Part shown: positions 35,836 to 49,507 of the stretch, in pieces | Numbering within the stretch: position 1 is the first letter of the stretch | Layout: each line of letters begins with the position of its first letter | From: Allantophomopsis cytisporea | Taxonomy: Eukaryota > Ascomycota > Leotiomycetes > Phacidiales > Phacidiaceae | DNA length: 64,000 nucleotides | Direction: 5' to 3' | NCBI GenBank assembly: GCA_024752435.1 | Contig: CP103027.1 | Span: 372,001-436,000, forward strand | Made by a program: the position numbers and the translations under genes | Notes under the pieces: model-generated | What the model was told of the DNA's origin: nothing | Seen by the model: the letters and a program-made list of their open reading frames with translations, nothing else | Databases searched by the model: none

Positions 35836-38506
35836 AATAGAAGACAGCGTTTTGTACTTGTTATAGCTATTACAAGTATATTGTTATACTATTTGGACTT
35901 ACTAATATACTAGCAACCTTCCAAGCCTTAATCAACTTGGTACTACGACTTTATTTTGATTACTTCTGTATAGCCTACCTCGACGATATACTTGTATACT
36001 CTAAGGATAGAAAAGAATATATCCAACAGGTTAAAAAAGTACTGTTTGTACTACAAGCCTTGAAACTTCTAGTAAAACTAGAGAAATACAAGTTTTACTA
36101 AGAATCAGTAGAATTCTTAGGATATATTATTTCTACGAAAGGAATCTCAATAGACCTAGCAAAAACTAAGTCTATCTACAAATAGCTAGAGCTACAAACT
36201 GTAAAGGAACTACAAGCGTTCTTTAGACTTGCTAATTACTATCGATGCTTTATTAAATACTACTTAAAAGTAGTAGAACCTTTAACCCGACTTACTTAAA
36301 AAGACTAGAATTTCCAATAGACCCTAGAAGCAAAAGACGCCTTCTAAAAGTTGAAGAAACGATTTACTACTGTGCTAATCCTAGTAACCTTTGATTTTAA
36401 ACGAGAGATTATCTTAGAAACAAATGCTTTAGACTTTGCAATAAGTACAACTATTAGTTAGCCCGACAATAGTAGAAAACTATACTCTATAGCCTTCTAC
36501 TCTCGAAAGTTATCCCCTGTAGAACTCAACTACAAAATATACAACAAAGAACTACTTGCTATTGTAGCTACGTTTTAAAAATAGAGAGTATATCTAGAAG
36601 GACCTAGATACCTAGTAATTGTATATTCTAACTACAAGAACCTCTTGTACTTTATAACAACTAAGTTACTAAATTAAAGACAAGTATATTGGTTAGAACT
36701 ATTGTTAGCCTACAATTTCTAGATTAAATACTACAAAGGATCTGAAAACGCTAAAGCCGATGCTTTAAGCCGACGGCCTAATTATATAGAAAACCAGAAA
36801 CTAGCCTTCTAGTTAGTATTAATACTTATAGACGAGAATATTATAAAATACAACTACTTAGTATTAGCAATACTTTAGATTGAAAACTAAGACCTTGAAG
36901 AAGAAATCTAAAAGGCCTACCAACACGATAAAGTAGTACAAAGACTCTTAGAATTAGAAAGAGAAGAAGTAGGATTCTTAAAGACCGAGAGAGGCCTGCT
37001 GCTCTTTAAAAATCTAGTCTACCTACTTTATACCCTATACAAAAGGATTATCTCTGATTACTACGAGACGCGTATATATAGATACTAAAGTACAGCGAAG
37101 ACTCTAGAACGAATATCTAGAACCTATTACTTCCTAGGTATAAAAAAGACTATCGAGAACTATATATAGTTATACAACATCTGTATTTAGAACAAGGCTT
37201 TACAACAGAAGCTTTATAGATTCCTAAAATTACTAAGTACCCCGACAAGAGTATAGCAATTAGTTGCTTTAGACTTTATAGTAAAGTTACTACTATTAAA
37301 AAAACTATTTACAAACGTTAAATATAACTTAATCTTCGTTATTACAGACCGACTTACTAAGTATAGATACTTCTTACTGTATAAAGAAGCTTTAGATGTA
37401 GAAGAACTTATATATACCTTTTTTAAGACTATCGTTGGAAATTATAGCCTTCCTATTGAAATTATTTCTGACCGAGACAAATTGTTTACCTCCAAGTTTT
37501 AGAGATTCCTCGTTGATTAACTTGGTATCAACTATAAGCTATCGACTAGCTACTACCTCTAAACCAATAGACAGACCGAACGGTTTAACTAGACGTTTAA
37601 ATAGTATTTATACTGCTATATCAACTATAAGTAGAACAATTAGGTATCGCTTTTACCTATAGTACAATTTGTATACAACAGTACAACTACAGAAACTACA
37701 AAAATTTCTCTATTTTTTGCTAACTATAGATTCGACCTAATTGCAATAATAGAACTATAGAACTTCTAGCCGATCGCCTAGAAAGTATATATCGCCGTTG
37801 AAGAACTCTTAAGACTCTAGAAAGAGCTATCTACCGACATTTAATTCCTAGCCTAGAGATTAGTATTCTACTATAACTAAAGGCGTTATATAGAACCAAC
37901 GCTAAAAAAAGGAGATAAAGTATACCTACTCCGAAAAAACATCAAAACTAAGAAACCTAGTAAGAAACTTGACGTACTTAAGCTTAGACCTTTTCAGATA
38001 CTCCGACAAGTTAGTATAGTAAACTACGAACTCTAGTTACCAACCAATATACAAATATACCCGATCTTCTATATATTACTCTTTGAAAAAGTACTAGAAG
38101 AAGCAACATTGAGCAACAAAGCTCTACCTATCGAATTGTTCGAAGATATCTATATAGTAGAGAAAATTCTAGACGCGTAGCTAATTAATTATCAGCTAAA
38201 ATATTTAATTAAGTAGGAAGGTTACCCCGACTCAGAAAACATATAGGAACCTATAGAAAACATAATCGACTATTAAAAACTTATTGAAGAATTCTACTAA
38301 AGGAACCTAGAAGTACTAAGACCGAACACCTAGAATATAGTACAACCTAGGAAAAGAAGACGCCCTAAGAAAATATATGTAAACGCTAGCCTCCAAAATC
38401 GGTATATTCCTAGAATACTTAAAGAGCCTTTAACTGTTTTAAAAAATCAACGACTCTTCTACTATATAAGAAGACTCCGAGTACTATTTAAAGGACCTAA
38501 GTTATC

Positions 38507-38990
38507 CTAGAAATCAAAAGGAAGATTATCGAGAGAATTTAAACCCAATCCTAGCAAACCCAACGAATCTTTAGAACTAGGCCTTTCTACAATACGATTA
38601 AAAGACCCTAGTAAAGGCTCCTTTGCCTTACAACGTTCATCTGCTTCAATCTCCTCGATATTTTGCAATTCCCAAACTACTATACTTTGTTCTCGATTCT
38701 CTAGAAAAGCTAGTTGCTTGTATAAGCGAAATACTACTACCTTTGCTTCAAGACGTTTCTCTTTAGTACAAAGCAACTTTTTTTGTACTTTAGCTTTACT
38801 TCGTTCTAGGCAAGCCTAGTCTGCCTTAAAAACTATCAAGTTATAAAACTTAGTACGACAAATATACTTTGAATACTTGTTAGATCCTAGACCTACAATA
38901 TAAGAAGTACCCGAAGAAATACAACTAGTATAAAGACGTATAATAGGCTTTCCTTTTTTAAGTTTATACGATAAAACCTTCTGACGATGT
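38507..38990 (-). pseudogene. Opposite-strand ORF of element A: Zn2Cys6-spaced block plus coiled coil
   Basis: It runs on the minus strand while element A runs on the plus strand, in the gap between chromodomain and 3' LTR. The block at 38932-38843 has the spacing CX2CX6CX8CX2CX6C, but only position 2 is still Cys; the other five are Tyr, all explained by TGT to TAT. A KAD-stop motif follows (probable former Trp), then a charged helical stretch (TKEKRLEAKVVV, LENREQ, LQNIEEIEADERC) and a natural stop at 38507. The 90-codon tail is uninterrupted despite heavy mutation elsewhere. The start is not visible. Copy E carries the same ORF with four Cys left. Confidence 0.62.
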
Positions 38991-39139
38991 ATACTATTAT
39001 AAGGTTTAGAAGAAGCTTTAGGTATATTAAAAAGAAACGATACCCTTTAAAGGAACCTATAGGTTATACAAAGTTTAAGTAGGCTAAGTAGATACTCGGC
39101 TACAGCTTTAGGACGAAGCTTATTAGAGGGAGGACCTAG

Positions 39140-39546
39140 TATTACAGCTTTAGCCTTAGTATATAGGACTTATAGGTTATATAGTATATTAATACTCATT
39201 ATACTTACTAGGTAAGTAGAATAAGCAACCTAGTACTTACTATACTTATTTAATAAGCAGTATAAACAGCTAGAAATCAATATATATATAGTCTACGAAC
39301 TTCCTACTGTATTTAAAACCTTATAGTCAACTCAAATAAGCTTACTCAACCCAATACAATTATTACTTTGCTTCTAGTATTCCCTTAAGCTATAATCGAG
39401 CTTTACTACTCAACTTAGTACTTTAATCCCGATCCTATATTATATACTTTGGCTCCTACCTCTTTTCTAAGCAATACTAGGAGAACCCAATACTAAAAAA
39501 GCCTAAGCTTGTCTTTAATACGTTACTTTGAAGACCCGTCGTTACA
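39140..39546 (+). repeat. 3' LTR of element A
   Basis: 407 bp, ending CGTTACA and followed by the TTAAC duplication. It is preceded by the purine-rich tract at 39125-39134. Confidence 0.92.
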
Positions 39547-39551
39547 TTAAC

Positions 39552-40850
39552 CTTCCGAGGTAAAAAATAAGAAGATATTTAAATGTTCTTTGATATCTAT
39601 AAAATTGTTACTACAAATACTCTAGGTAATAAAGACAATAAAGATAAGGTTTATCTTTATATAATTATTACTAACCTTAATAGAGCTACTAAAAGATATA
39701 TTTAAAACCTTTCTTTAGATATATACTATAGCTTAACTAAGTTGAAAGAGTTGTTGGTCTAGTAGTATAGAAAGATATATAAAGAAAGAGATAAAGATAT
39801 AGCATTGTCCTACTTTATAAATTTGAAATAAAACAAGAAAACCTTCAAGGAGTATATTAAAGACGCTAAATATATTAATAGCCTATTGTTAAGATTAAAA
39901 GACAATAACGATATATTAAAGAAGACCTTCCTTTAAAGGTTAGCGAATAGCTCTTTGAAAAATACTATTGTAGTATAAGACTTAGCTAAGAAGATTACTT
40001 TTAAAGAAGTAGTTTAGATAGTAATAGCAATAATATACCTAGACTTTATTAACCCTCTCAATAACAATAATAAACCGTCGAGCTTAAAATATACATTGGA
40101 AAAAGACTAAGAGTTCTTTAAGATAATCTGCTAGTAGTTAGAGGCTATAGAAAAGTCTATAAAGCAATAAGCTAAGGTAACAGAAAACATTGTACAAATA
40201 ATAAAGTACTTTACAATAGGTAATTAGGATTCTACTCAACGTTAGTAATATACGCCTATATTATATCGTTTGTTATTGTACCCTCGACAAAACAGCTAGT
40301 ATATAGTAGGTAATCAAAATACTACCAACGTTTAGTATTACTGTTGTTTAGAGTATAGTTATTATACTAATATATATAAAAACCTACTAGCTCTATTCGA
40401 AGATAGAAAGCGCGTAAGAAAAGAGTTCTTGCAAAAGATCGAAGATAAATAGGTAGGATCTAAAGAAGAATAAATACCTACTATAATATATCTAAATTTA
40501 GTTCTATTGAATAATCTTCTACGAGTTACAACTACTACTACTATTAAAATATTAAGAGAGCCGCGGAGATATAATAATAGTAGACTATATACTACAAGCT
40601 ATATTAATACAAATACCTCTTATAATACTAATTTTATAGATTCGTCTGTTAGTAAAGTTTTCTTTAGAAGAAAGACAAACATTAACTTTAAAAGCAAGAA
40701 AGTAGTATCGATTAATGTTTATACTACTAACTCTAAAGATATACTATTAAGCCCTACATTTAAAAGAAAAAGTTTAGTAGAAACTTTAGAGGATATAGAA
40801 GTACTAAGTACTTATTGTAAGCTTTGTTGTACTAGTAACTAGAAATTAGT
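39552..40850 (+). pseudogene. gag remnant of element C (3' part)
   Basis: The frame continues across the A insertion from the piece ending at 26214 (KVLT, then FRGKK). It encodes a capsid-like region with many Lys/Asn and RIP stops, and a zinc knuckle near 40337-40378 that keeps CX2CX4HX4C spacing with Tyr at most ligand positions. The gag start lies somewhere in 25896-26214 and is not clear. The 3' boundary is approximate. Confidence 0.65.
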
Positions 40851-40859
40851 CCTTCGTTT

Positions 40860-43090
40860 AATTATTAGAATAGGGTAAAACCTAGAATATAATATATAGA
40901 AAGTCTTTAATAATATACTAGCAAAGATTTTGGTAGTATAGTTGTAGTCAATTGTACTAAAAGTACAGACTATAATTGTAGACGGCTTCTACTTTATACC
41001 TACAAAGTTAAATTCAATACATTTATCTTCAACTAAGTCTAAACTATATAAGATTTTAAAACCTATAACAAGATTATCTATACTAGTAGAAGATAAAGTT
41101 GCTGAGGGTTTATTAGTTAAAAGATTTAAAATAAGTACTTAGAATAGAGTTGTAATCAATATTTACTTATTATTTGTTTAGCTTTGCAATAAATACAAAC
41201 TAACAACCTGCTTCTATACGATATATAAGATTCTATTACAATATAACCTATATAAAGATTTTCAGATTTTAAGCGTTCTTCTTAATAGTATAAGTAGATA
41301 CAACTTAATTAATTAAAAGATTGTAAACTAGATTGATTATAACAAGCTAAAGTTTAAAGACAACTACAATAATATTGTTTTTAAATATACCAATAGTATA
41401 AACTAGGTCCTACTACGGTTTATAGAGATACCTATTGTAATCTAAGACAAATATTTTAAAATAATTGCCTATATTATTGATAGAAACGTCTTTTATATTC
41501 TTCTACTAGGCTATAGTTGGATAAAATTAGCTCAATTGTATAGCAACTATTAGAAATCTAAGTATTAGATAGATACGTTTAAAAGCTTAATCGAAGTTGA
41601 AAGCTATAAAAAGAAGTTAGATAAGCCCGAGTACTAACGATCTAATTAAAATAAAGAAGTTTAAAGAATAGACGATACCAAAGCAGATAAAATACTTGTC
41701 TATTTAACTAAGTAGTTAGAAGCCAATGCTAAAAATAAAGAGTATAGCAACAGTAGAAATTCCAATAAAGATTTAGAAAACTAGTTTCGCCTATAGGTAA
41801 CTAGGAACTTAAAGGCGGCAGCTCGTTAAAAATAGACTTGGTTAGTTTAGTTCGAGATACCGTCGACAACATTGAAGAAAAGATTATATTACTACTTTTA
41901 TTTATCAATAGGGAGAGAATAGTATCTTTTTTTAGTACCGTCGCCAAGTTTATTTATAATAAAGAGCTACCAACATTATTAATCGCTTAAGATTGTATAA
42001 AGACAGAAGTTTCCTTCAAAGAAGATATAAAGAGATTGAAACAAGTAGATTGTTATAAAGTCCTTCTATTAGACTAGCAGAGCTACAAACGGCTTTTGTA
42101 TTTAGCAAACAGGCAGAAAAGAAATATTAAATTAGTAGTTGCTAAAGTATTATTAGAAGAAACTAGGGGTAGCTTACAAGTAATCAAAACATCTTCTAAA
42201 CATATAATTCTAAAAGATCCTTTTGAATATATTGTAATATCTAGTACAACTAATTATAAAAACAAAGCAGAGAAGAATAAACTAACTAATTATTCGTAGG
42301 AATTCTAGCCGACTGCTATAACTACAAAGATTAGTAATATATTACAGAGCAAACTAGAAGATACCTATATAGGAATATATACTATAGAAGTTATTTATTT
42401 AGAGCTTAACTTACCCCTAGAGGTATTAAGTAAGAATTTATTATTGTTTAGGAAGCTAGTATTAAATCCTATATTATTAAAAGGATGTAGTCAACAAGTT
42501 CTACTACTAGAGGAAAAAACGTTGTATAATAGTAAACAAGAATATAGCAATAACAATAATACAAAGTTATATATTCGAGAAGAAGAAGAGATTATAGGAA
42601 GTAGAATACCAACGCTATCTACGACTTTAATACAACTTAAAAGGTCGGTATTTCTAGATAGGATAACAGTCAACAAGTTCTAAAGGTTGGAAGACGTTAG
42701 CCTAGTATATTTAGCAACTATAAAAAGGTATTATAAAAAAGAAGTTGCATTTAGTAATTAGGTTTTAGATCGAGGGTTTCTAACTTCAAAATGCTTAATA
42801 AACTACTAAAGAAAGATAACTATAGTAAATAATTAGGAACTAGAAGAATAGTTAGCCAAGTAGAAATTCAAATATCTACTTTTTATTAGAAACTAAGTAG
42901 ATATACCTAAAAAAGTTTTCTAAGTAGCTAGATTGCTTTATATATAGAAAGATATATTTGTTACTTCTAAATTAAAGATGCTAGCTATAAATCTAGTAAT
43001 TTATTGTATACTAATATATAGTTATATTGTTTTTATTATAGCGTCTACTCTATTGTATTTACTAGAAGAAGTCAAATAACAAGAAGAAAA
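40860..43090 (+). pseudogene. Protease and RT N-terminal region of element C
   Basis: The protease-like region is near 41270-41540 (LNSISRYNLI where an aspartic protease D-S-G-S motif would sit, then ILLLGYSWIKLAQLY). A long linker to the RT follows, containing the two longest open stretches, 42096-42299 and 42444-42683. The frame is cut by element D at the GAAAA duplication and resumes at 49931 (EEN, then FFLFIES). The assignment rests on order and residual motifs, so it is less secure than for the chromoviruses. Confidence 0.55.
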
Positions 43091-43513
43091 TATTACGTCT
43101 TTGCTACTAGGTAGGTAGCAAAGTATAGGCTTTTTAGCGGTTGTATATACTAGTACAATATACAAAGAAGTAAAGGCTTTCTAGTAAAACTAAGTAGTTG
43201 CTGTTGGTATCGAAGTATATAACTTAATATTCTAGCAAAGGTATAAGCAAAAGTAGGTAACAAAGTATTAATTAAAGTTGAGTACAAAGCTTTTATCTAC
43301 TAAGGAAATATAGAGATCTATATAGTTGCTTCCTACTCTAGGGAACTATATCTATCTTCAGGGAACTGTATAGTTCTATAGAAGAATATATAGTTCCCTT
43401 TTATATATATAGTTCTATTATATAACTGTATTATCCTGTAATTTTTAATATATAACTTTGTTACAGCTTTTTATATTTGTTATAATCGTAGGTTGTAGTA
43501 CAAAGCTGTAATA
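43091..43513 (-). repeat. 3' LTR of element D
   Basis: 423 bp, with termini TATTACGTC and GCTGTAATA on the plus strand. A pyrimidine tract just downstream is the complement of the purine tract. Confidence 0.92.
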
Positions 43514-43648
43514 CAAAGTCCTTTTTTATTGGTTAAGTCCTTTTAACCTAATAAACGACCGGGTAGACCCGATACTACTTAAACAAGGCTATTCCTACCT
43601 TTAATAACATTATAGCCTTCTGTTTTCAACATACCTTCTCCAAATTAT

Positions 43649-44158
43649 TTGAAAGTTAAAGAATGTATCGCCTTTGCTGAATATATTACTAGAAACAGTT
43701 TTAATATATTGTTGTATACTCGCTGTATTAGAAACAAGCTAAAATACATTGTATCTCCTAATTCTTGGCGGTATATAGAGTATATTCGATCTAATGTCCG
43801 TTGTAATCTAGCTAGTCCTTCTACTACTAACTAGGAAAAACTAAAGAAAGAAGAGGATAGGCTTGCTATAGAAGAGGCTGCTACCTTTAATTAGCAACAA
43901 GAATTGATAGCGTATATTCTTCGACTTAAGAAACAATAGTTGTTACTAAAGAAATATAGTAGTAAAATACTTCGTTGTAGGCTAGCTATACTAGACAAAC
44001 TTAAAGCTATAGAAAAAAGAGAGAGAAAAGAAGCAGAAGAGAAGGCAGAGGTAGAGTACAACGTTTATACTAGAGCCAACCTGTTTACTACTACCGACCC
44101 TAGCTTCAACCTCTCGTTTGAAGGCGACTTCTTTATAGCAGTATCTCCTTCTTTCTAG
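43649..44158 (+). pseudogene. Opposite-strand ORF of element D: Zn2Cys6-spaced block plus coiled coil
   Basis: Counterpart of the ORF in element B. The block at 43715-43804 again spans 90 bp with CX2CX6CX8CX2CX6C; Cys remain at positions 2 and 6 and Tyr occupies the other four. The SPSTTN-stop motif matches the SPSFSN-stop of B. The coiled-coil tail (ILDKLKAIEKRERKEAEEKAEVE) is uninterrupted from 43940 to a natural stop at 44158. Three in-frame TAGs separate the Cys block from the tail, each fitting a former Trp or Gln. Confidence 0.62.
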
Positions 44159-44169
44159 GAGGGATTAGA

Positions 44170-47100
44170 CGTTCTAAATAGTAATTTTCCAACGTTTTAG
44201 GGTTGAAGTTTTTAGTAGGTTCCTATATATTGTCCGAGTTATTATAACCTTCTTATTTAACTAAATATCGGAGTTGGTTGTTAACCTATTTGCAGTCTAA
44301 GATTTCTTCGACGATGTATTCAGTGTTTTTATTTTCCTAGGATAGGTTTGGGTAGTAAGCAAAGCAGGCGTTATTAGGTACTAGTTCTAGTAGAGATATA
44401 TAGAATACAAGGTATATTTTTATACTCGCTAGTAGCTAGAGTTCGTAGTTGACTAAACTAATTTTCTTCAAAATCTTAAATAGTCCGATTTTAACATTGT
44501 CCAACTTGTTACTTGGTCTAGTTGTCTTAATGTTTTTGTATATAAAGTAGACTTTGTCTCCCTCTAAAAAAGTAGGTCCTTCTATCCTTTTCTTATTTTA
44601 ATAACTTGCTGATCGTTGGTTAAAAAACTCGATATCTTTAGCTAGTTGCTTGTAGAGTATTTTAAGTTCTACAACTTATATTTGTACTACTTCTACAAAT
44701 ACCTGTATTTCTCGGGGTAAATAATACGCTTCTAGTTCTAGCCTGTAGTTGGCATAGAATAGTAAAACTTTCGTAGTTTCTGTAGTTGTACTATTATATA
44801 CAAACTGTATAAAGGGTAATAGTCGTACCTAATTATCTTGTTTGTAATTTATATAACATTAGAGGTACTACTTAAACGTCTAGTTGAATCGTTCGGTTTA
44901 TCCGTCTATTTGTAGGTAGTAAGCTGTCGAGAGCTTGTAGTTAGTTCCTAACTAGCTTATTAGGGACTTCTAGAAGTTCGAGGTAAACAACTTGTCTTAG
45001 TCGGATATTATTTCATCTAGTATACTATAATTGCTGACAATTGTTTTTAGGAAAGTATATACTAAGTCTTCTATAGTACTAGATTCTTTATATAGTATAA
45101 AATATCTGTATTTTGTTATCCTATCGGTAATAACTACGATCGAATCGTATTCTACTTTTGTAAGTAGTTCTTTTAAAGGTAGTAGTTTGACGATAAAATC
45201 TAGAGCAACAGATTTCTATACTCCTTTCGGTACTACTAGTAATTTAAGCTGTCTGTAAAGTATATATCGATTAACCTTGTTCTTAGAGCAAATGTTATAT
45301 TCCTTTATAACTTTTTCTACTTAGTTTTTTATTCCTAGGAAGTAGTATATTCTAGTTAGACGTTCTAACATCTTGCCTATTCCTTAGTATCTGTATACTA
45401 GTAGCTCGTGTTATTCTTTAACTAACTGTTTCTACAGGGGTACAGGAATATAGACTAGTCCTTTAAACAATAGTATCTGATTTAGTATTACTAAGGTTCC
45501 TAGGTATCTGTTGGGGTTTCCTATAATACGTTGTACTATAGTATCTGTAGTATATACTTGTCGAATTCTTTAGAGTATATCCGGGTCTTCGACTTGTATC
45601 GTAGTATTTAACTCCGGGTAGTTATATATTAGATTGTTTCTGTTGTCTTGGAATATAGTATATAATACTAGTTCTTTATTCTATATATAATCTATACGTT
45701 GGCTAAGTATATCGGCTTTAGTATTTTCGAATCTTTTATAGTAGGTAATTTTAAAGTTGTACCTAGCTATAAGCTCTAACTATTGTATTTGTCGTCTATT
45801 CAACACCTTTGTAGTTGTAAAGTATAGCAGATTCTTGTAGTCTGTAATTACTACTACTTTATATTTAGGTCCTTCTAAGTAAACTCTCTATTTTTAAAAT
45901 ACAGCGACAATTGCTAACAATTCTTTATTGTAGATCTTATAGTTTAACTCGGCTAAAGTCAACTTGCAAGAGAAAAAAGCGATAGGTCGAAGCTTCTTGT
46001 TTTCGTCCGGTTGACTTAGTACTACTCTAATTGTATAATCGGAGGAATCCGTTTCTACTACTACAAAGACTTTAAGGTCGAAGTTCTTTAATATAGGTGC
46101 AGTTGTAAAACTCCCCTTAAGTTTCTTAAAGGCTCGCTAAGCTTTATTCGTCTATTTAAAGGCTTAGTCCTTCTTCGTTAATTCCGAAATTGGTACTATA
46201 ATACTTAAGTATCCTTTAATAAATCTTCGGTAGAAATTAGCGAATCTAAGGAAGGATTGTACTTCTTTGACAGAGTTTAGTATTAGCTATTTGTAGACTG
46301 CTTATACCTTAGAATTGTCTATCTAGATTCCTTCGGTAGTTATTATATAACCTAAAAATCCAACTAACTGTTGGTAAAACTCGTACTTCTCTAGTTTTAG
46401 ATATAGGTAACGTTTCTGAAGTACTATAAGTATAAGTTTGATATGTTTGATATATTCTTCTTTGGTATTAGAGTATACAAAGATATTATCTAGATAAGCT
46501 ACTACGAATACATCTAAATATTTATATAGTATCTAGTTGATTAGTACTTAAAAAGTTGTAGGGGCATTAGTTAAGCTAAATAGCATTACTAAATACTCGA
46601 AATACCTATAGTATATTCTAAATGCTGTTTTCTATTCTTTACCTTCCTTTATATATACTAGATTGTATACTCCTTGGAGGTCTAACTTAGTAAAAAACTT
46701 AGCTCTTTAAAATCGGTCGTGTAACTTAGAGATAAGTAGCAATGTATATCGGTTTTTAATAGTAATACTATTAAGTTGTCGATAATCGATATATAGTCGG
46801 TCTGTTCTATCCTTCTTTAGTATAAAGAGGGCTAGGTATCCTACTAATAAGGTTGACGGTCAAATATAACCTTTCTTTAGTATATTATCGATGTATTCCT
46901 TTAAAATTCTAAGTTCTCGTTTAGATATAGAATAAATTGGTCTGAAGGTAGGTTGTTTTCCTAGTATAAGTAGTATCTTGTAATCCTAAGGCTAGTATTC
47001 TAGCAGCTTGGTCTTAGCTTCTTCCTTGCTAAAGAGCTTTTTAAATTCCCTATATTCGTTTAGGAGTATTACCCCTTTTATAGTGCATAGTATAGGTAAA

Positions 47101-47780
47101 AGGTTGTTTTTACGAATTTCCTACAAATCTTTATAATTGATTGCATTAATTATAACAGGTCGTTGTAATTCAAATAGTACATTGTATTTGCAGTTTCCTA
47201 GATTGACTGTATATATATTCTAATTAATCTTCGGGTTATATTTCTTCAACTATAGAAGTCCTAGGATAATATCGTAACGTAGGATCGCAACGATATCTAA
47301 TACTAGTTCTTTATAATAGTTGTATACAAGGAATAGTAGAAGGTATATCTACTTTTGTACCTATCTATTAGATATAGGGTTTCTATCAACTAGGTGTAGT
47401 TGATATAGATTTGTATATCTCTTTGTAGGTAGGTCGTGTTTCTTTACGAATTTCGTAGATACAAAATTTCCTGATGTATCTAAATCTACTATAGCTTTAG
47501 TATAGTATCTGTTTATTTGTACTCGGACGTTTAAATATGCTGTATACTACATTCTGTATAAATAAACCTTTTCTACTTATAGAAGGGGAGGCCTTGGATT
47601 AAATTCTCTAACTAGCCTATAGTTAAAAGAACCATCTAGTTTTTCGAATTTTCTTAGAGGTTACTGTATTCGCGGCGTTCTTGCTCTTTTTAGTCTAGTC
47701 GTTCTTATACTAGTTGCTCTATTTCTAATATATCCTACTAGTCTTCTACTTCTTTTTCCTTCGAGTTGGTAAATAGTTCC
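44170..47780 (-). pseudogene. pol remnant of element D
   Basis: Minus-strand protease, RT, RNase H, integrase and chromodomain in the same positions relative to the LTRs as in element B, more heavily mutated, with few open stretches above 60 codons. Chromodomain about 44190-44345; protease near 47370-47560. The domains were placed by colinearity with B. Confidence 0.78.
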
Positions 47781-47789
47781 TTTATATTC

Positions 47790-49470
47790 TTCTATTCGTT
47801 ATCCGTTAGGAGTCAAAACGCGGGTTGATTGTATTTGCAATGTTGTCGACCTTCTTCTTTATATTGTTGGCGGTATTTCTAGACTACTATATCGATATCC
47901 TATTAGATTAAAGTATCTTCTTGTTGTTTTTGTTTAGTATATATACTATATATAGGTATTAAGTTATAGTTCCTCTAATAGAGTTTCTAATATCCTACTT
48001 ATTGTAATTCAGGTAGATTATTTTGATTATTACTAGAGGTTATCAATATTCCCTCGAGTTTTAATTAGGCTGTCTCGAGTTGTTTGTACACAAGTTTATT
48101 AGTATAGTATATTAAGTATACTCTCTACTTATATTCTAAGTAGTATAGATCTTAGTATATTGCTTGTTTCTTTAGATTAAGTACTTTAAGGCTTGTAGTA
48201 GTTTTAAGCCCTTCGTCGGGTTTTTGTCTTTTAACTACAACTATATCGTCTAGCTCTACTATAGTCCAACTATTTTAGTTACTAGGACTAGGCAATCTAC
48301 TATCGGTATTAGTATACTTGTTGTAGTAGCTAATTACGTTAGGTTCGTCGTTAGTAGATATATCTCTACGTTTGTATATTTTCTGTTGACTAGGGAAGTA
48401 TCTAGTATATTTCTTGTTTAGTAGGTAGATGCTACAGTCGTCTTTATAATATCTTGTCTAGAATTCTGTTTCATAATCCAGCGTTGCTAGGCTTCCTAGT
48501 TCCTCGAGCTTAGGTATTTCTTAGAATATCGCATTAAAGTATCTTAGTTTCCCTCGATTAAATCCTTTGTTGGATGAATTCTTCTTTGATGCTTTCTTGT
48601 ATTCTTGTACTTTATATCCTAGGGTTCTACAATATAGATATAGGTTATTCTTTATATAGTAATCTCTATCTTGTAGCAAGAGTAGTCCTTTTTTAACTAT
48701 CTAGTAAGTTGTGTCCAAATCTATAGGTATAGGTCTGTAATATAGTTTCTAAGTATACTACTAGTACTTGGGTTTGCTATAGTAAGTAGGTCTTTGATAA
48801 CTACCTTTTTTTTCTAGGCTATATTTATACTGTCGATTGTCGATGTATATAGCAGTCTCGATTATAGTTTAGAGGTTATTAAGTCGATTGCTTTATACTA
48901 TATTATCTTTGATTGATTCTTTTAGTCCCTTGTAGAACTAGGCTGTAAATACATCGTTATTCTATTTAGTTCGAGTAGAATACTATTAAAACTCTACGGT
49001 ATAGTTTGCTGCTGATCTTTTCTAGGTTAGTCTTTGTAAGTATCTCTCCACAGTATATTCTTCGTCAATATCTCCGAAGGTTCGCTTAATTATTCGGCGA
49101 AATTCTTTGTAGTTGTTGAAGATGTTGTAGGTGTTGTCGTCTATTATATCTTTGTTATTGCAGTTATCTAGAAAGTCTCTAATATAGGTTTTAAACCAGT
49201 TAAAGGCTAGTCCTCTTATATAGGATGAAGTATATAATACTATATCTCTAAAGGTTAGAAACTAAGTAATATTGAATCCGAAGTATAGGTTTAATTGAGT
49301 TAAAAAGGCTTTAAGCTTCTTTTGTTTTCTATAGAACAAGTCTAGTGTATTAATCTTAATAGTAGTAGCTATAAAGTATATACTCCTAGCAACTAATCTA
49401 AAGGCAGTTGTTGTAGTAGGAGTTGGCCTTAGTATAGTCTTTAAAGTATTGCTAGTAGTAGATATCTTAT
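47790..49470 (-). pseudogene. gag remnant of element D
   Basis: It aligns along its length with gag of element B (capsid-like start near 49270-49330, zinc-knuckle region near 48600-48680). No open stretch is long enough to encode a product; stops are of the RIP type. Boundaries are approximate. Confidence 0.7.
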
Positions 49471-49507
49471 ATAATATAAGCCGGTCTTCTTTTGGTAGTA
49501 CTTAATA

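Larger units (their letters stand above)
27870..38510 (+). pseudogene. pol remnant of element A (interrupted by B)
   Basis: Frame shift relative to gag; both the start and end positions are approximate. Order: aspartic protease (28018-28040, FIDFRA where D-S/T-G is expected, with downstream NAILGIP), RT first half to 29032, insertion of element B, RT second half from 35841 with the catalytic YLDD intact at 35976-35987, RNase H (about 36390-36780), integrase (about 37000-37900), and a chromodomain at about 38140-38300 (IVEKILDA, KYLIK, EGYPDSEN). Reading across the AATAG duplication restores a continuous RT with a Trp codon turned to stop. Nearly all stops are former CAA/CAG/TGG codons. The chromodomain marks it as a chromovirus, a group known to target silent chromatin. 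Confidence 0.85.
26215..39546 (+). mobile_element. Chromovirus 'A' (Ty3/gypsy, plus strand), interrupted by element B
   Basis: The 407-bp LTRs at 26215-26621 and 39140-39546 are flanked by TTAAC (26210-26214 and 39547-39551). Removing element B and its 5-bp duplication leaves 6,524 bp, exactly the length of sister copy E. Order: LTR, gag, protease, RT, RNase H, integrase, chromodomain, an ORF on the opposite strand, purine tract (39125-39134), LTR. It inserted within gag of element C, whose frame reads across the duplication. RIP has broken all long frames. Confidence 0.93.
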